Shown: positions 34,524-45,690 of the stretch, piece after piece
Numbering within the stretch: position 1 is the stretch's first letter
Layout: the number at the start of each line of letters is the position of its first letter
Assembly: GCA_014529385.2 (NCBI GenBank)
Contig: CM043958.1
Coordinates: 83,227,025 to 83,291,024 of the forward strand
Source: Adiantum capillus-veneris
Taxonomy: Eukaryota; Streptophyta; Polypodiopsida; Polypodiales; Pteridaceae
Direction: 5' to 3'
DNA length: 64,000 nt
Translations under genes and position numbers: made by a program
The notes under the pieces: model-generated
Seen by the model: the letters and a program-made list of their open reading frames with translations, nothing else
Told to the model about the DNA's origin: nothing
Database searches by the model: none

Positions 34524-35245
34524 CACGATATACGTGGTTCACCCAATGTGGGTTACGTCCACGGGAAAGCAGCCACTCAATGGCTTTAGTACTTCAAAAC
34601 AAGAAGTAGTTTACAAAGGGATTATACCCTTAATGGAGCTCCCGCCTTGCTTCACTCTCACCACCTCACACTCACCTTGTTGCATCAACTTCACACTATC
34701 AAATGTGTGTAGAAATGGACTCCTTTTATAGGCCAAAAGGGCTGCCCTCTCTTATGAGAGACAGCCATGTGTAGTCGCCCTTGTGCGAATAAGTCCAAAT
34801 CGGACCCTCCAATCCGCCCATGTGTGGCCGCCCTTGAGAAGACAAGTCCGCTTTTGAATTCGGCCACCGGCCATTGAATTCGGCCACCGGCCACCTGCCA
34901 TTGACTTCCGACCACCGGCCATCGGCCATTGACTTCCGACCACCGGCCATCGGCCATTGACTACCAGCCACCGGCCAACCGACCAGTTGTTTTCCGACCA
35001 CTTTCCGGCCGCCGTCCGGCCATAATATTCTGGCGAAAAAGAATATTCCGGCGGGAAAAAAAAGTCTCAGGGGCCTCCGCCCCCGAGGCCTTTAAAGTTG
35101 CCCCTGATTCTTGTCCGTGAAAATTTTGGTTTCCGGTGAGTGATTTTCCTTCACGCACGATGGCTTCTCCTCATAATGGGGGCCTTACAAATGTGTGCTT
35201 TTACCACAGAAAATTACAAGGGTAAATCAGGCTCCATACTTAATA
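34397..35245 (-). repeat. 3' LTR of the copia element
   Basis: 849 bp. It contains (GA) of about 17 units at 34486-34519 and a minisatellite at 34850-34985 built on GCCATTGACTTCCGACCACC. It has one more CATTGAATTCGGCCACCGGC unit than its partner. Its plus-strand end reads AATA where the partner has AACA. Confidence 0.93.
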
Positions 35246-35256
35246 ATCTCCCACTT
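35246..35256 (-). other. Poly-purine tract of the copia element
   Basis: The complement is AAGTGGGAGAT, the standard plus-strand primer sequence of plant copia elements, directly next to the LTR. Confidence 0.85.
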
Positions 35257-35305
35257 GGAGACTGATCTCCAAACCAAACCTGCGACTGCTTTCCATTCTC
35301 GCTTC

Positions 35306-35719
35306 TTATCCTTGAATGCCGATTGAAGATGAGCAAAAGCTCAACTTCTCCTTGTTGACCACCTTTGTAAACATGTCTGCAGGATTTTCACTTGTATGCA
35401 CCTTTCCTAGCTTTAGTTGTCCCTCTTCCAAAAGAGTGCGTATGAAGTGATATCTCACCTCAATGTGCTTTGTCCTTGAATGAAAGGCTGAGTTCTTCGC
35501 AAGATGGATAGCGCTTTGGCTATCACTGTACAAGACACAATTGTCTTGTTTGAATCCAAGCTCTTCTAAGAATCTGTGAAGCCACAAAATTTCTTTGCTT
35601 GCCTCCGTCATTGCTACATACTCTGCTTCCGTGGTAGAAAGTGAAACCACTTTCTGCAGCTTTGAAGCCCAGCTTATTGCTGTGCCTCCAACCGTGAACA
35701 CATAGCCAGTAGTGCTCCT
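35306..35719 (-). pseudogene. pol: pol: RNase H, C-terminal part
   Basis: [21 protein letters not shown] follows TGA 35720 in the same frame as the RT portion. [18 protein letters not shown] contains the catalytic Glu, [15 protein letters not shown] the Asp, and [13 protein letters not shown] and ENPADMFTK complete the copia RNase H. Apart from the single TGA this domain is intact. Confidence 0.88.
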
Positions 35720-37027
35720 TCAAGTATCTTTGTCACCTGCCATATCTGCATCAGCATACCCTTCTAGAAAAATATTAGTTCCTCCAAAATACAAAGCATT
35801 TGTTGGTGTCCCTTTTAGATACCTAAGTATCCACTTCACAGCTTGCCAATGCTCTTTACCTGGGTTGTCCATGAACCTACTCACAACTCCCACTGCATGT
35901 GCAATGTCTGGCCTTGTCCAGACCATAGCATACATTAGAGAACCTACGGCTGCAGCATATGGAACTTTAGACATATAGGATATCTCCTCTTGTGTCTTTG
36001 GACACATATCCTTCGTTAGTTTAAAATGACCAGCCAAAGGTGTAGAAACTGGTTTTGCATTTTGCATTGCAAACCTTTCTAGTACCTTCTTGATGTAATC
36101 TTCTTGAGATAGCTTTATTGTCTTCTTCGTCCTATCCCTTGATATTTTCATACCAAGTATCCTCTTTGCAGCACCTAAATCTTTCATTGAAAAAGATTTG
36201 GACAGCTCCTCTTTTAGGTCTTTGATGTCCTGCATGTTAGCACTTGCAATCAACATGTCATCAACATAAAACATTAGGATGATGAATTTCCCATTTCCCA
36301 AATTCTTCGTGTAGACGCAGTGATCCGAGTTGCATCTTGTGAATCCATGATCCAACATCCATCGATCAAAATTCAAGTACCATTGTCTTGATGCTTTCTT
36401 TAAACCATAAAAGCTCTTCTTTAATTTGCAAACCATTTTCTCCTTACCTTTTACTTCATACCCCTTTGGTTGAAGCATGTAGATTTCCTCCTCTAAGTCA
36501 CCGTGAGGAAATGCCGTATTTACATCCATTTGCTCGAGATTTAGATCATGAGCAGCCACAAGGCTTAAGACAAGCCTAATTGAGTTCATTTTTACAACAG
36601 GAGAAAATATTTCATTGAAGTCAATACCTTTCTTTTGAGAAAAACCTTTTACCACAAGCCTAGACTTGTACCTTTTCTTCCCACCTTCTTCTTCCTTCAG
36701 CTTGTACACCCATTTGTTTTGAAGTGCCCGCTTATCTTTAGGCAACGCAACCAACTCCCATGTTTGGTTGCGATGTAGTGAGTCCATCTCCACTTGCATG
36801 CTCTTCGTCCATTGTTCTTTGGATTCATGTTGCATAGCTTCTTCGTATGATTCCGGCTCTCCAGAATCTGAGATCAAGAGATGGTTGAAGGAAGGAACAA
36901 ACCTTTCTGGAGGTCTACTTGCTCTTGTAGATCTTCGGGGAATAGGTTGAGGCTCCTCATTTGGTTGACGTTGTTGCACATTGTCACCGTTTGCAGTCCT
37001 TGAGTCTTCACCGTCCTCAAACTCCAT
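35720..37027 (-). pseudogene. pol: pol: reverse transcriptase and start of RNase H
   Basis: 435 codons. After a hinge (PIPRRSTRASRPPERFVPS) come the copia RT motifs: WVYKLKEEEGGKKRYKSRLV, QMDVNTAFPHGDLEEEIYM, SFYGLKKASRQWY and the polymerase box FYVDDMLIAS. RNase H begins at GYADADMAGD. The ATG at 37027 is only where the frame opens after a one-base shift relative to the integrase frame. TGA 35720 ends it within RNase H. Confidence 0.92.
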
Positions 37028-38385
37028 GTACTCTCACCTGTTTCTTTTGTTTGTTTTCTTTCCAAGTAATCTTTGTACATATTTTGTTCATTAAAAATTA
37101 CATCCCTACTCCTTAAGATTTTACCATCTTCAGGATTCCATAGGCGATACCCAAAGTCTCCTTCTCCATAGCCAATGAAGAAACACTTTTTGGACTTTGC
37201 ATCTAACTTTGATCTTAGGCTTCTATCTATGTGCATGAAAGCCTCACACCCAAACACTTTGAAAAATGCATAATTCACCGGTTTACCTGTCCATGCCTCT
37301 TCTGGAACTCCCCCATCCAATGCCGTTGAGGGTGACCGATTGATTAAGTACACAGACGTACTTACAACTTCCGCCCAAAGCTCAAGCGGTAGGCTTGCAT
37401 GTAGCCGCATGCTTCGTGCTCGTTCCATGATTGTCCTGTTCATCCTTTCCGAAATCCCATTTTGTTGAGGTGTCCTTGGGGTTGTCCTTTGCCTCCGAAT
37501 GCCATTGCTAGCACAAAAGCTTTCAAAAGCTTGGCTGCAATATTCGCCTCCATTCTCGGATCTGAGGCATTTAACCTTGGTACCTGTTTCATTCTCCACA
37601 AAGGCTTTCCACCTTTGAAATATGGAAAATACATCGGATTTATTCTTCATGACATAAACCCATGTTTTTCTAGTCGCATCGTCTATGAATGTTACATAGT
37701 ACAATGAGCCACCAAGTGATGGTGTACTTGCAGGACCCCAAACATCAGAATGAACCAACTCAAGTTTTTTATTTTTTCTTTCATTTCTTGATTTTTGAAA
37801 TTTTACCCTCTTTTGTTTACCATAAACACAATCTTCACAGAACTCTAAGTCCACTTCTTTCAAACCTGGTAGAAGCTTCTTTGTTTGAAGGATTTGCATT
37901 CCTTTGGCACTCATATGCCCAAGTCGGTAGTGCCACACCGCACTGTCAACTTCTGTAGTTGCTGCACAAGCTGAAGGTTGCGTGCTAGCAGTACACAAGT
38001 AAAGTGTACCGACTTTTTCACCCTTGGCAACCACCAAAGATCCCTTTGAGATCTTCCACCATTTGTTTCCGAATGCAATGTTGTGACCTTCATCGTCCAA
38101 TTGTCCTGTAGAGATCAAATTTTTGCGAAGAGAAGGAACATGCCTAACATCTTTAAGCTTCCATTCATTTCCGTTAGCAGTTTTGACAGAAACTGTACCT
38201 TTGCCGACAATCTCACAAGCTTCATCATCTCCCAAGTATACATACCCAAAATTACCTTTGGTGTAGTCTTGGAAATGTTGCTTGTGTGGTGTCGCATGAA
38301 ATGAAGCCCCAGAATCTACTATCCAGGAATTAGACACATTGTCTAATGAGAGAATTAGAGCATCTTGCTCTACTTTACCTGCCAC
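36874..38385 (-). pseudogene. pol: pol: aspartic protease and integrase
   Basis: The protease active site is WIVDSGASFHAT, with the flap-side segment LKDVRHVPSLRKNLIS. The integrase zinc site is WHYRLGHMS...CEDCVYGK. The first catalytic Asp lies in LVHSDVWGP. The second position reads LRSENGGEY, Glu instead of the usual Asp (codon complement 37555-37557), and the third is NGISERMNRT. The sequence after GESTW is out of frame with RT. The upstream gag frame is identical, separated only by TAG 38443. Confidence 0.92.
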
Positions 38386-38442
38386 ATTGGCCTCCGATGT
38401 TGGCTTGTTGTCTTGAGACTCTGTCTCCTTCTTCTTCTTGGA

Positions 38443-39195
38443 CTAGCAATCCTTCTTGACGTGGCCCTTCTTGCCGCAGTTCCAACATTCAAGAACTGAC
38501 TTTGTGCTTGACTTGCTCCGCCTTGAGCGATCACGACCCTTTTGGTTTTTGAACCTCTCCTTAAGCCTTCCTCTTGTTTCCACTGATAGTGCAGCACTTG
38601 ATGATTCTCCTGTGCTTCTTCTTCGCATTTCCTCGCTTAGGAGAACACCCACAACATCATCAAACTTAAGAGTATTTGTGCCAGAGATAGAATTACTTAC
38701 AGCCATCACAAGGCTGTCCCAACTATCCGGTAGAGATGATAGTATAAGGAGAGCTCGCACTTCGTCATCGAAATTGATTTTCACTGATCGAAGTTGACTT
38801 ATGTTTGTGTTAAAGTCATTTAAGTGTTCTGCAACTGAACCATTCTCTGCCATCTTTAGATTGAACAAGCGCTTCATAAGAAATACCTTATTGGATGCTG
38901 ATGGTTTCTCGTAGAAGTCGTCAAGTGACTTCATCAAGTCCTCCGTGGTCTTCATCTCCGAAACATTGAAGGCCACCGTTGACGCCAAGCTTAACCGGAT
39001 TGTTCCCAGTGCCTTTCGATCAAGGACAATCCATGCTTCATCTGCCATTGTTGCGGGCTTCTTCGCAAGACCGCCTAGTGGCAAATAGAGGTCCTTCTGG
39101 TAGAGATAGTCTTCAATCTGCATCTTCCAATGTTGGTAGTTTCTTCCGTTGAACTTATCAATCTTGAGCTTCCCTTCCTCCGCCATAACTCCCAC
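38443..39195 (-). CDS. gag: gag of the copia element, with CCHC knuckle
   Basis: 250 codons. KIDKFNGRNYQHWKMQIEDY is the typical N-terminus of copia Gag; LMKRLFNLKMAENGSVAEHL and the LPDSWDSLVMAVS segment follow. The zinc knuckle CWNCGKKGHVKKDC is the very last thing before TAG 38443. The ATG at 39195 begins MGVMAEEGKLKI; the ATG three codons later is equally possible. The stop directly after the knuckle, with pol continuing in phase, could be a mutation or a gag/pol read-through site. Confidence 0.85.
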   Translation of the reverse strand: MGVMAEEGKLKIDKFNGRNYQHWKMQIEDYLYQKDLYLPLGGLAKKPATMADEAWIVLDRKALGTIRLSLASTVAFNVSEMKTTEDLMKSLDDFYEKPSASNKVFLMKRLFNLKMAENGSVAEHLNDFNTNISQLRSVKINFDDEVRALLILSSLPDSWDSLVMAVSNSISGTNTLKFDDVVGVLLSEEMRRRSTGESSSAALSVETRGRLKERFKNQKGRDRSRRSKSSTKSVLECWNCGKKGHVKKDC

Positions 39196-39245
39196 TCAAT
39201 TCAAGGAATCCTTTCCTTGAGATAATTTAGCTACGAGCAAACCTT

Positions 39246-39257
39246 GCTCTGATACCA
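39246..39257 (-). other. Primer-binding site of the copia element
   Basis: The complement is TGGTATCAGAGC, initiator-tRNA-Met type, two bases inside the LTR boundary. Confidence 0.93.
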
Positions 39258-39259
39258 GT

Positions 39260-40071
39260 TGTTAGGAAATAAGACTTAGCTAAATAGATAATTGAGTAGA
39301 TTACTTAATGGAGAGAGACAAATTTATATACACGAGATTATAGAGTAGAGAGAGAGAGAGAGAGAGTACACACGATATACGTGGTTCACCCAATGTGGGC
39401 TATGTCCACGGGAAAGCAGCCACTCAATGGCTTTAGTACTTCAAAACAAGAAGTAGTTTACAAAGGGATTATACCCTTAATGGAGCTCCCGCCTTGCTTC
39501 ACTCTCACCACCTCACACTCACCTTGTTGCATCAACTTCACACTATCAAATGTGTGTAGAAATGGACTCCTTTTATAGGCCAAAAGGGCTGCCCTCTCTT
39601 ATGAGAGACAGCCATGTGTAGTCGCCCTTGTGCGAATAAGTCCAAATCGGACCCTCCAATCCGCCCATGTGTGGCCGCCCTTGAGAAGACAAGTCCGCTT
39701 TTGAATTCGGCCACCGGCCACCGGCCATTGACTTCCGACCACCGGCCATCGGCCATTGACTTCCGACCACCGGCCATCGGCCATTGACTACCAGCCACCG
39801 GCCAACCGACCAGTTGTTTTCCGACCACTTTCCGGCCGCCGTCCGGCCATAATATTCTGGCGAAAAAGAATATTCCGGCGGGAAAAAAAGTCTCGGGGGC
39901 CTCCGCGCCCGAGGCCTTTAAAGTTGCCCCTGATTCTTGTCCGTGAAAATTTTGGTTTCCGGTGAGTGATTTTCCTTCACGCACGATAGCTTCTCCTCAT
40001 AATGGGGGCCTTACAAATGTGCGCTTTTACCACAGAAAATTACAAGGGTAAATCAGGCTCCATACTTAACA
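39260..40071 (-). repeat. 5' LTR of the copia element
   Basis: 812 bp, TGTTAGG...TTAACA in plus orientation. It has about half as many GA units as the partner and one fewer minisatellite unit. Confidence 0.93.
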
Positions 40072-40076
40072 TCTCT

Positions 40077-40789
40077 AGGGGTGTTGGGGTGAAAGTTGAA
40101 AGCTCAATGACCATGTCACCAAGGGTTAGAATAATTAACAAAAAAACATCATTTATTCACTAAAATCGAACCTCATGCTTCTCAACACGAGCGTGACCTG
40201 ATGCTTTTAGTATGAATATAAAGCCAAGTAGAGTGACCTCGACCAATTTCAAGGGTTGATAGATACAGTGCGCACATGGAGCTAATTTCCTCAGTTCGTT
40301 CCATCTCTATGAACACCAACAAGCAAACAACTTTTTGTGCACAAACAAGCTCAATTGCTAACACGCTAACTGATGTAGGCTGCAAATTTTGGCAGAGCAT
40401 GTGCAAGCCCGTTGCAAAGAAATTACAACCTTAGGAAGACCTTCCTGCCATAATGAACGCATGTGTTCAAAACAAACAATTTCTCTGCAACCCCAATAAT
40501 TTGTCTACTAGAATTGGAATACAATTACAATAACACCAAAAAAAAGTGGGGCTTAGCACTTTTTGGATCAAAAAATGAACGAATGCTCTTCATGTGCGTA
40601 CAGTAAGAGACAATTGATCATGAAAATGCAACAAACGTATTTGTAAGTGAGAAAGGGATTGTGTCTATAGCCATCGTAACAAAAATGGACTATGAACATT
40701 GAGATTAGCGGAATTAAGAAAATTGTAGGGAGCATTTTTATGACAATACTTTGAGAAAATGGAGGGAGAACTTGATCAGAGGTAGCAAC
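40077..40789. other. No gene seen
   Basis: Flank of the copia insertion. Weak similarity to the chromovirus LTR may already start near 40690. Confidence 0.45.
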
Positions 40790-41364
40790 AAAACCACTTT
40801 ACCTAATTAACTTGGCATGAACAATACTTTGTAAGAGAGAGAATTAGAGAACTTGACAATAGTTGATGACCGGATTTATGTGGAGCCGGTTCCCCCTCCA
40901 AAAGGATTTTGTATTATAGCTTCTCCCATAAAGAGAGACTTGGTACAATACAAGCTTTGTGTTCCTTGAGACCTTGATGGTGCAATGCAGATAGAGAGCT
41001 TCATGCACCACAATTATGCCCATAACTTAGTAAATGAGCTCATTAACTTGTCCCTAGCCTCAGTCCCAAGACCTCAAACACCTTCAAAGGTGGAGAGAGC
41101 TAGCAAGGAATGACGATAGGGAAGAGGAAGAAGAAGTAACTTACGAGAAATAAGTAGTGTCCTCTCATACCATTACTCATAGATCTTAGCATAGCATAGT
41201 AGCATAGTAGCATAGTAATGGAGATGAAGAAGATGGCTAGCATAGCATTGAATCATGGCTCTTGGTTGGATTTGCATTCCATAGCCAAGAGTTGCTGGTG
41301 TAGGCTCTCAACTTTTCAAGCTTGGAGAAGGAAATGGAGTTCTTGCACAACACACTATGAGAAT

Positions 41365-41366
<2 letters not shown>
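40790..41366 (-). repeat. Partial, diverged LTR of the 7.9-15.6 kb chromovirus family
   Basis: It matches 14155-14700 of the full LTR: GCATGAACAATACTT, the GACCGGATTTATGTGGAGCC region, CCCCCTCCAAAAGG and TTGTGTTCCTT, then TAGCATAG words and GGCTCTTGGTTGGATTTGC. Its orientation is the same as that copy. It stops at a long (GT) tract, which lies where the intact LTR has a short GAGTGTGTAAG. Confidence 0.75.
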
Positions 41367-41424
<58 letters not shown>

Positions 41425-41441
41425 TGTGTGTGTGTGTGTGT
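41367..41441. repeat. (GT) microsatellite
   Basis: About 36 GT units with one GGTG interruption near 41417. Confidence 0.97.
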
Positions 41442-42209
41442 TTAATATGAAAATCCCCTTTGATATACAAACTGTATAATTAAATTACATTAAATACCAA
41501 CAAAGTACAAAACAAATTACAAAACCATTGTGAAATATGATAACTTTCTTTATTAATGAAGATCCAAATACAATAGTAAGGTAACAAGGTTGTGGTGATG
41601 AATCCTCAAAGGAACAAGATTGAGGTTTATACCTGCCACCATCCAACAACACAGATGCATTAGAACACACTCTGACATTGTGGGAAGATAGGTACCATGC
41701 AACCTCAGCCGCTTGTTATCGCTGTCAATCCCAAAAATAATTCCCGCCCACTATATGTCAATACATTTTATTCTGGATAAATTACATCTTTCTTGGCTAG
41801 TCAGGCAAGATATGGTCTATTTCTAGACACTGGTATTTTATGATTAACTAGTTACAAGGTACTTTAGTTCTTGTTTTTCATGTTCTAATTCCATTTTCCT
41901 ATTGATGGTTGCCATCTTGGCTGGGTCTGTACATGTATGCATCCTAGATTTAAGTTTGTAACTAATTTCCATGGTACTAGCTTTTTCCTCAAATACACAC
42001 CTATTCATGAGATATTGGCAATCATTGTAATATGTTATAAAGGTAGACTTTGAATAGAATCAAATTATAAGCATTTTGATCATAACAAATCATTCTCTAT
42101 CTATGAGAGGTAACTCCAGCATGATATCCACCAAATGGTCATATGTATCCTTTCTAATACAATATTCTGTCACATATGTATATCAAAATGTAGTTCAATT
42201 AATACTACT
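41442..42209. other. No gene seen
   Basis: AT-rich, no open frames of note. Confidence 0.5.
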
Positions 42210-42890
42210 ACAACTGTAAAAAGCCGGAAAACATTTTGTTTGTAACTAGTACAACTTCTTTTAAAAAAACCATATATCAACCAAATGACAGTTATTGTTT
42301 AATGTTCAATATACTTCGGCATCCTCAATACCACCTATGTAAGAAAGAGATTCAGCCATCGGCTCCCCCCTTTTTTTTAATTAATAAACTGTATTATACC
42401 TTCCTCTGGATATGTTACCAAGACTTACTCTTTTTATGTAATGTGCCCAAAGAAGGACCAGGTCCTACAACCCCAACCTAAGCCATAACTGAACAACTTT
42501 ATAAGCTATATAACTTTAATTTGGAGATCAAGAAAAACCTCAATCAAAAAAATATTTCATATTATGTGAGCCAAAGTATGGTTTAGTTACTATTGCTATA
42601 TCTGTAAAAAACGAACAGCGTTCTGTTTGTATTTATTAAAAAATCTCAATAAAACCATATGACATTTTTATGTTTTATGTTCAATCCACCTTGATACCCT
42701 TATGCAAGAAAAAACACAGGTATCGGCTCCTCTTTCCACTTGTGTTACACCCTCCTGTGAGTGCATGTTATATAGTAATGGGTCCGAAAAAGACCAGGTT
42801 TTAAACCTCTGCATCAGCAAGACCTGAAGACCATTTATGCCGCATAACAGTAACTTGGAGATCCAGAATATTCGTCCAAATTTTTCTTGT
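42210..42890. repeat. Diverged direct duplication, period about 385 bp
   Basis: Unit one (about 42215-42545) and unit two (about 42600-42890) share GTAAAAA(G/A)C, TTTGTTTGTA, AAACCATAT, TGACA/TTTATGTTTTATGTTCAAT, TATCGGCTCC-like and GACCAGGT words in the same order. AACTTGGAGATC ends both. Identity is moderate and there is no coding frame. Confidence 0.65.
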
Positions 42891-44188
42891 ATTTCAACCA
42901 ATGCTTTATTTTTATGCTTAGTGTGTATATAAATATGCAATCCAGCATTTGAACTAAACCAGACCAACCGGTATGCAGTTTATACTTTGTAATCCTATTA
43001 ATTATCTGGAGACTACCAGATGTTGTACATCCCATAATTCAAAACACTTCTTTTGGTTTTGAACCCACAAAAAGGTATAGCACGTATGTTATCAAAAACC
43101 AACCAAAACTCAGTATGTAGAGTGCTGCACTTACCTAAGCCATGCATGTGTCATTACCAATAACATTTTCTTGTTGTAAGTAATACATTCCTTTTGCCAG
43201 TCAGCTTACTAAAAAAGACAGAAAGCAGTGGAATTCACTATGTATGTGTGTGTGTTAGATCATTTATCTGTGACATACAGAGTAACTCTCATAATCTCTA
43301 TAGGTAAACACCTACCTGTTGATTCGACACGGTAGCTATGCTCCAATATGGACTTATCTGCAAATTCTCCACTCTAGCTATCACGCGTTATCAACAGTCA
43401 GACAAGTGCCATTTGATGTAGACAGAAGCCCTCTTGAGTGTGTGTGCGTGTGTGTAGGTGTGTGTATGTACTCTCTTGCGGCTTCGTGCATGTGAGAGAT
43501 TATGTGTGTAAGATATATGTGCCAATACATTGCAACCCATGGCTTGTGTATGCATAGACATCGCGAGGAGGAGCAATTTAAATACATTGCATAGAGGAGA
43601 GTGAACTGCTCATCCCTCGCCCAAAATAGGTACTCTTAATTTCATATGTTGTTTTTAGGCAAGGACCTATTTTTATCCTACTAGCCACTCCACATGTAAA
43701 GGCCAAGTTTAGGATTTTGGTGGCACTCCATAGCAACCACCACATTAATATTAGGCATATGTATTCCATCTATTTACTTGAAAGTCTAACACACTATCCA
43801 AGAGTAATCAAAACCATATATTTCTTCAAGTGAATTATAAAGCCAGTAAATTATACACAAGGTTTTTTGAAAAGGCTGTCTTCACGCCATTTACAAGGTA
43901 GATAAAGCTTTGCAATATGACAACTTTTTCGTGAAGATATTGTATCATAACCCTGATACTTTCCCAATCATGCATTGCTTAGAGGATTCCCAGTGGAATC
44001 GGTACTTCTCAAAGTAATTTTTGCTTGTATCTGCAATCATTATAGAGTTAGATTATCTTATGATATATATATTCGTATATTAACATCTTATTATTGTTTG
44101 TTATTGTCTTACAAGGACATACCCGATATCTTCTTGTGTGAAAAAAGTAGTTGTTTATCTGTAGTTATTTAAATACCATCAGTGTTAT

Positions 44189-44190
<2 letters not shown>
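42891..44190. other. No gene seen
   Basis: Contains short (GT) patches at 43240-43255 and 43436-43470. Otherwise unremarkable. Confidence 0.5.
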
Positions 44191-44230
<40 letters not shown>

Positions 44231-44345
44231 GTGCGTGTGTGTGTGTGTGTGTGCTCATTTGAATAATAGGGTCCGATTTTTGTCAGGAAACACTTATATG
44301 AAGGGTTTGTTCTTCTGCTAAATCCTCAGGTGTAACTAATGTATT

Positions 44346-44416
<71 letters not shown>
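44191..44416. repeat. Two (GT) microsatellites
   Basis: 44191-44253 has GCGT interruptions; 44349-44416 is about 34 pure units. About 95 bp of unique DNA separates them. Confidence 0.97.
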
Positions 44417-44417
<1 letters not shown>

Positions 44418-44531
44418 CCCTCCCCCATCCAGAGGACTATCCCCACCAAACTCTTAAAAAGTAGTGATATATCAATCCTAATTTTGGGAAATTGATTTTT
44501 TTTTAGAAAATGCACAATATGTCGAGTGATT

Positions 44532-45235
44532 CTATTTGTTTTCTTCAAACATGTTAATAAGACGTAATAGATCAATGAATGCTAACAATGGTTTCGATGC
44601 ATTGTAAATGATAGGAAGCACTTGTGATACACAAACCTTTTCAGCCATCCGTTTCGGTCTGTTACTATGTGCATATATAAAGTTCACATGATCTCCTGGT
44701 AACACCTCTTTTTTTCGATATGTGAATGATTCAAAATCCCCAATAAAAGGACAAATCAACTTTATAGTGGTACTTAGTATGAACTAACGTGGTTGTCATA
44801 AGTGGCCTTGATATTGATAATATCAAGTGGGTAGATAGAAAAGGGGTCCTCATTTGAAAGAGGTCTATTATGGTTAAAACACCTCAATATAAATCGATTA
44901 TTAATGAAGAGAAGATCAACCATGTATCTTCGTGAGTATAGAAATGCATGTAACATGTCATTTCTCTGAAGCCTTGATAACTTTCTGATATATTCTAATT
45001 CAAACCATGGTACTATAATTAACCCCACCCCCCCCAAAAACAAACAAACAAACAAACGAGCGAGCGAGGCTAGAACTAAAGAAGAAAAGGAAAGAGCCGC
45101 TAAGAATGTTGTGCTACTAGAACCAACATTGCTTCCATGTGAAACGAGGGAGATGACATACACAATAGAAGACATTTCAATATGTGGACGATGAGCTCCA
45201 TTCTTGAGGTCTTCAAGTTTGATATACAACCACAC
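44532..45235 (-). pseudogene. Degraded reverse-transcriptase-like fragment (non-LTR or Penelope-like type)
   Basis: Minus-strand frames, in order: LVSHGSNVGSSSTTFLA, where RTs of a family with 'GIPMGTN....LA' would align; EYIRKLSRLQRNDMLHAFLYS; RRYMVDLLFINNRF, which looks like an RRY(V/I)DDLL box with the first Asp lost; DPFSIYPLDIINIKATY; then, in a second frame (44759-44532), TYRKKEVLPGDHVNFIYAHSN, RPKRMAEKVCVSQVLPIIY and LLAFIDLLRLINMF. The 'Y.DDLL ... IYP....K.T ... SNRP' order is what I recall for RT proteins lacking LTRs in various eukaryotes. The family is uncertain. Stops and a frameshift near 44770 show decay. Confidence 0.42.
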
Positions 45236-45536
45236 TTGCCTAGTCTACCTAGGCTATTTTGGCGGCCAATCCTTAAATTTTTGTCGGCTCTTTTGCTCCT
45301 CCTTCGATTTTCCACCACTCTTTCTGGTGCTTGAAATTATTATTTTCCACTCTACTCTACTAAGTGGATGTAACATTTTTCTCAAAGCACAACATTTATC
45401 TTCTTTCTGCATAGGCAACAATCATGGCTCCTTTGAGATGCCAATGTGTTATTTTGATAATATGACACAAGAAGATTTAGAAATGTTCTCATGTAGGAAA
45501 ACGGAGTCTTTTTCAGTGTTTTTCACACAGTGCATG

Positions 45537-45690
45537 ACATCATGGGCTTCTGCTCGAGAGACACCACATACCTAGCTAGTTATGATTGGGGGCAAGGGAC
45601 CATAGATCCTCTCCCACTAGGCCGGCGGTCCCTACCCCCAATCATACCTAGCTAGGTATGCGGTGCCTCCCTCACAGACGCTCATGATGT
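45537..45690. repeat. Long imperfect hairpin, 65-bp arms and 25-bp loop
   Basis: The left arm (45537-45601) pairs with the right arm (45627-45690) at about 80-85%, including CATACCTAGCTAG, TATGATTGGGGG and GGGACC. It could be a small fold-back transposon or an inverted-repeat transcript of the kind that yields small RNAs. No target duplication was identified. Confidence 0.75.

Larger units (their letters stand above)
34397..40071 (-). mobile_element. Complete Ty1/copia retrotransposon with target-site duplication
   Basis: The left LTR (34397-35245) and right LTR (39260-40071) share almost all sequence. TCTCT flanks both sides (34392-34396 and 40072-40076), a perfect 5-bp target duplication. 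On the minus strand the order is LTR, primer-binding site, gag, AP, IN, RT, RNase H, poly-purine tract, LTR, the copia order. Damage is light: TAG 38443, one frameshift near 37027 and TGA 35720. Similar LTRs suggest a fairly recent insertion. Confidence 0.96.

Noticed and set aside
34691-35001. Several overlapping frames reading MADGRWSEVNGRW repeats, also at 39538-39984
   Set aside because: They translate the minisatellite inside the copia LTR.
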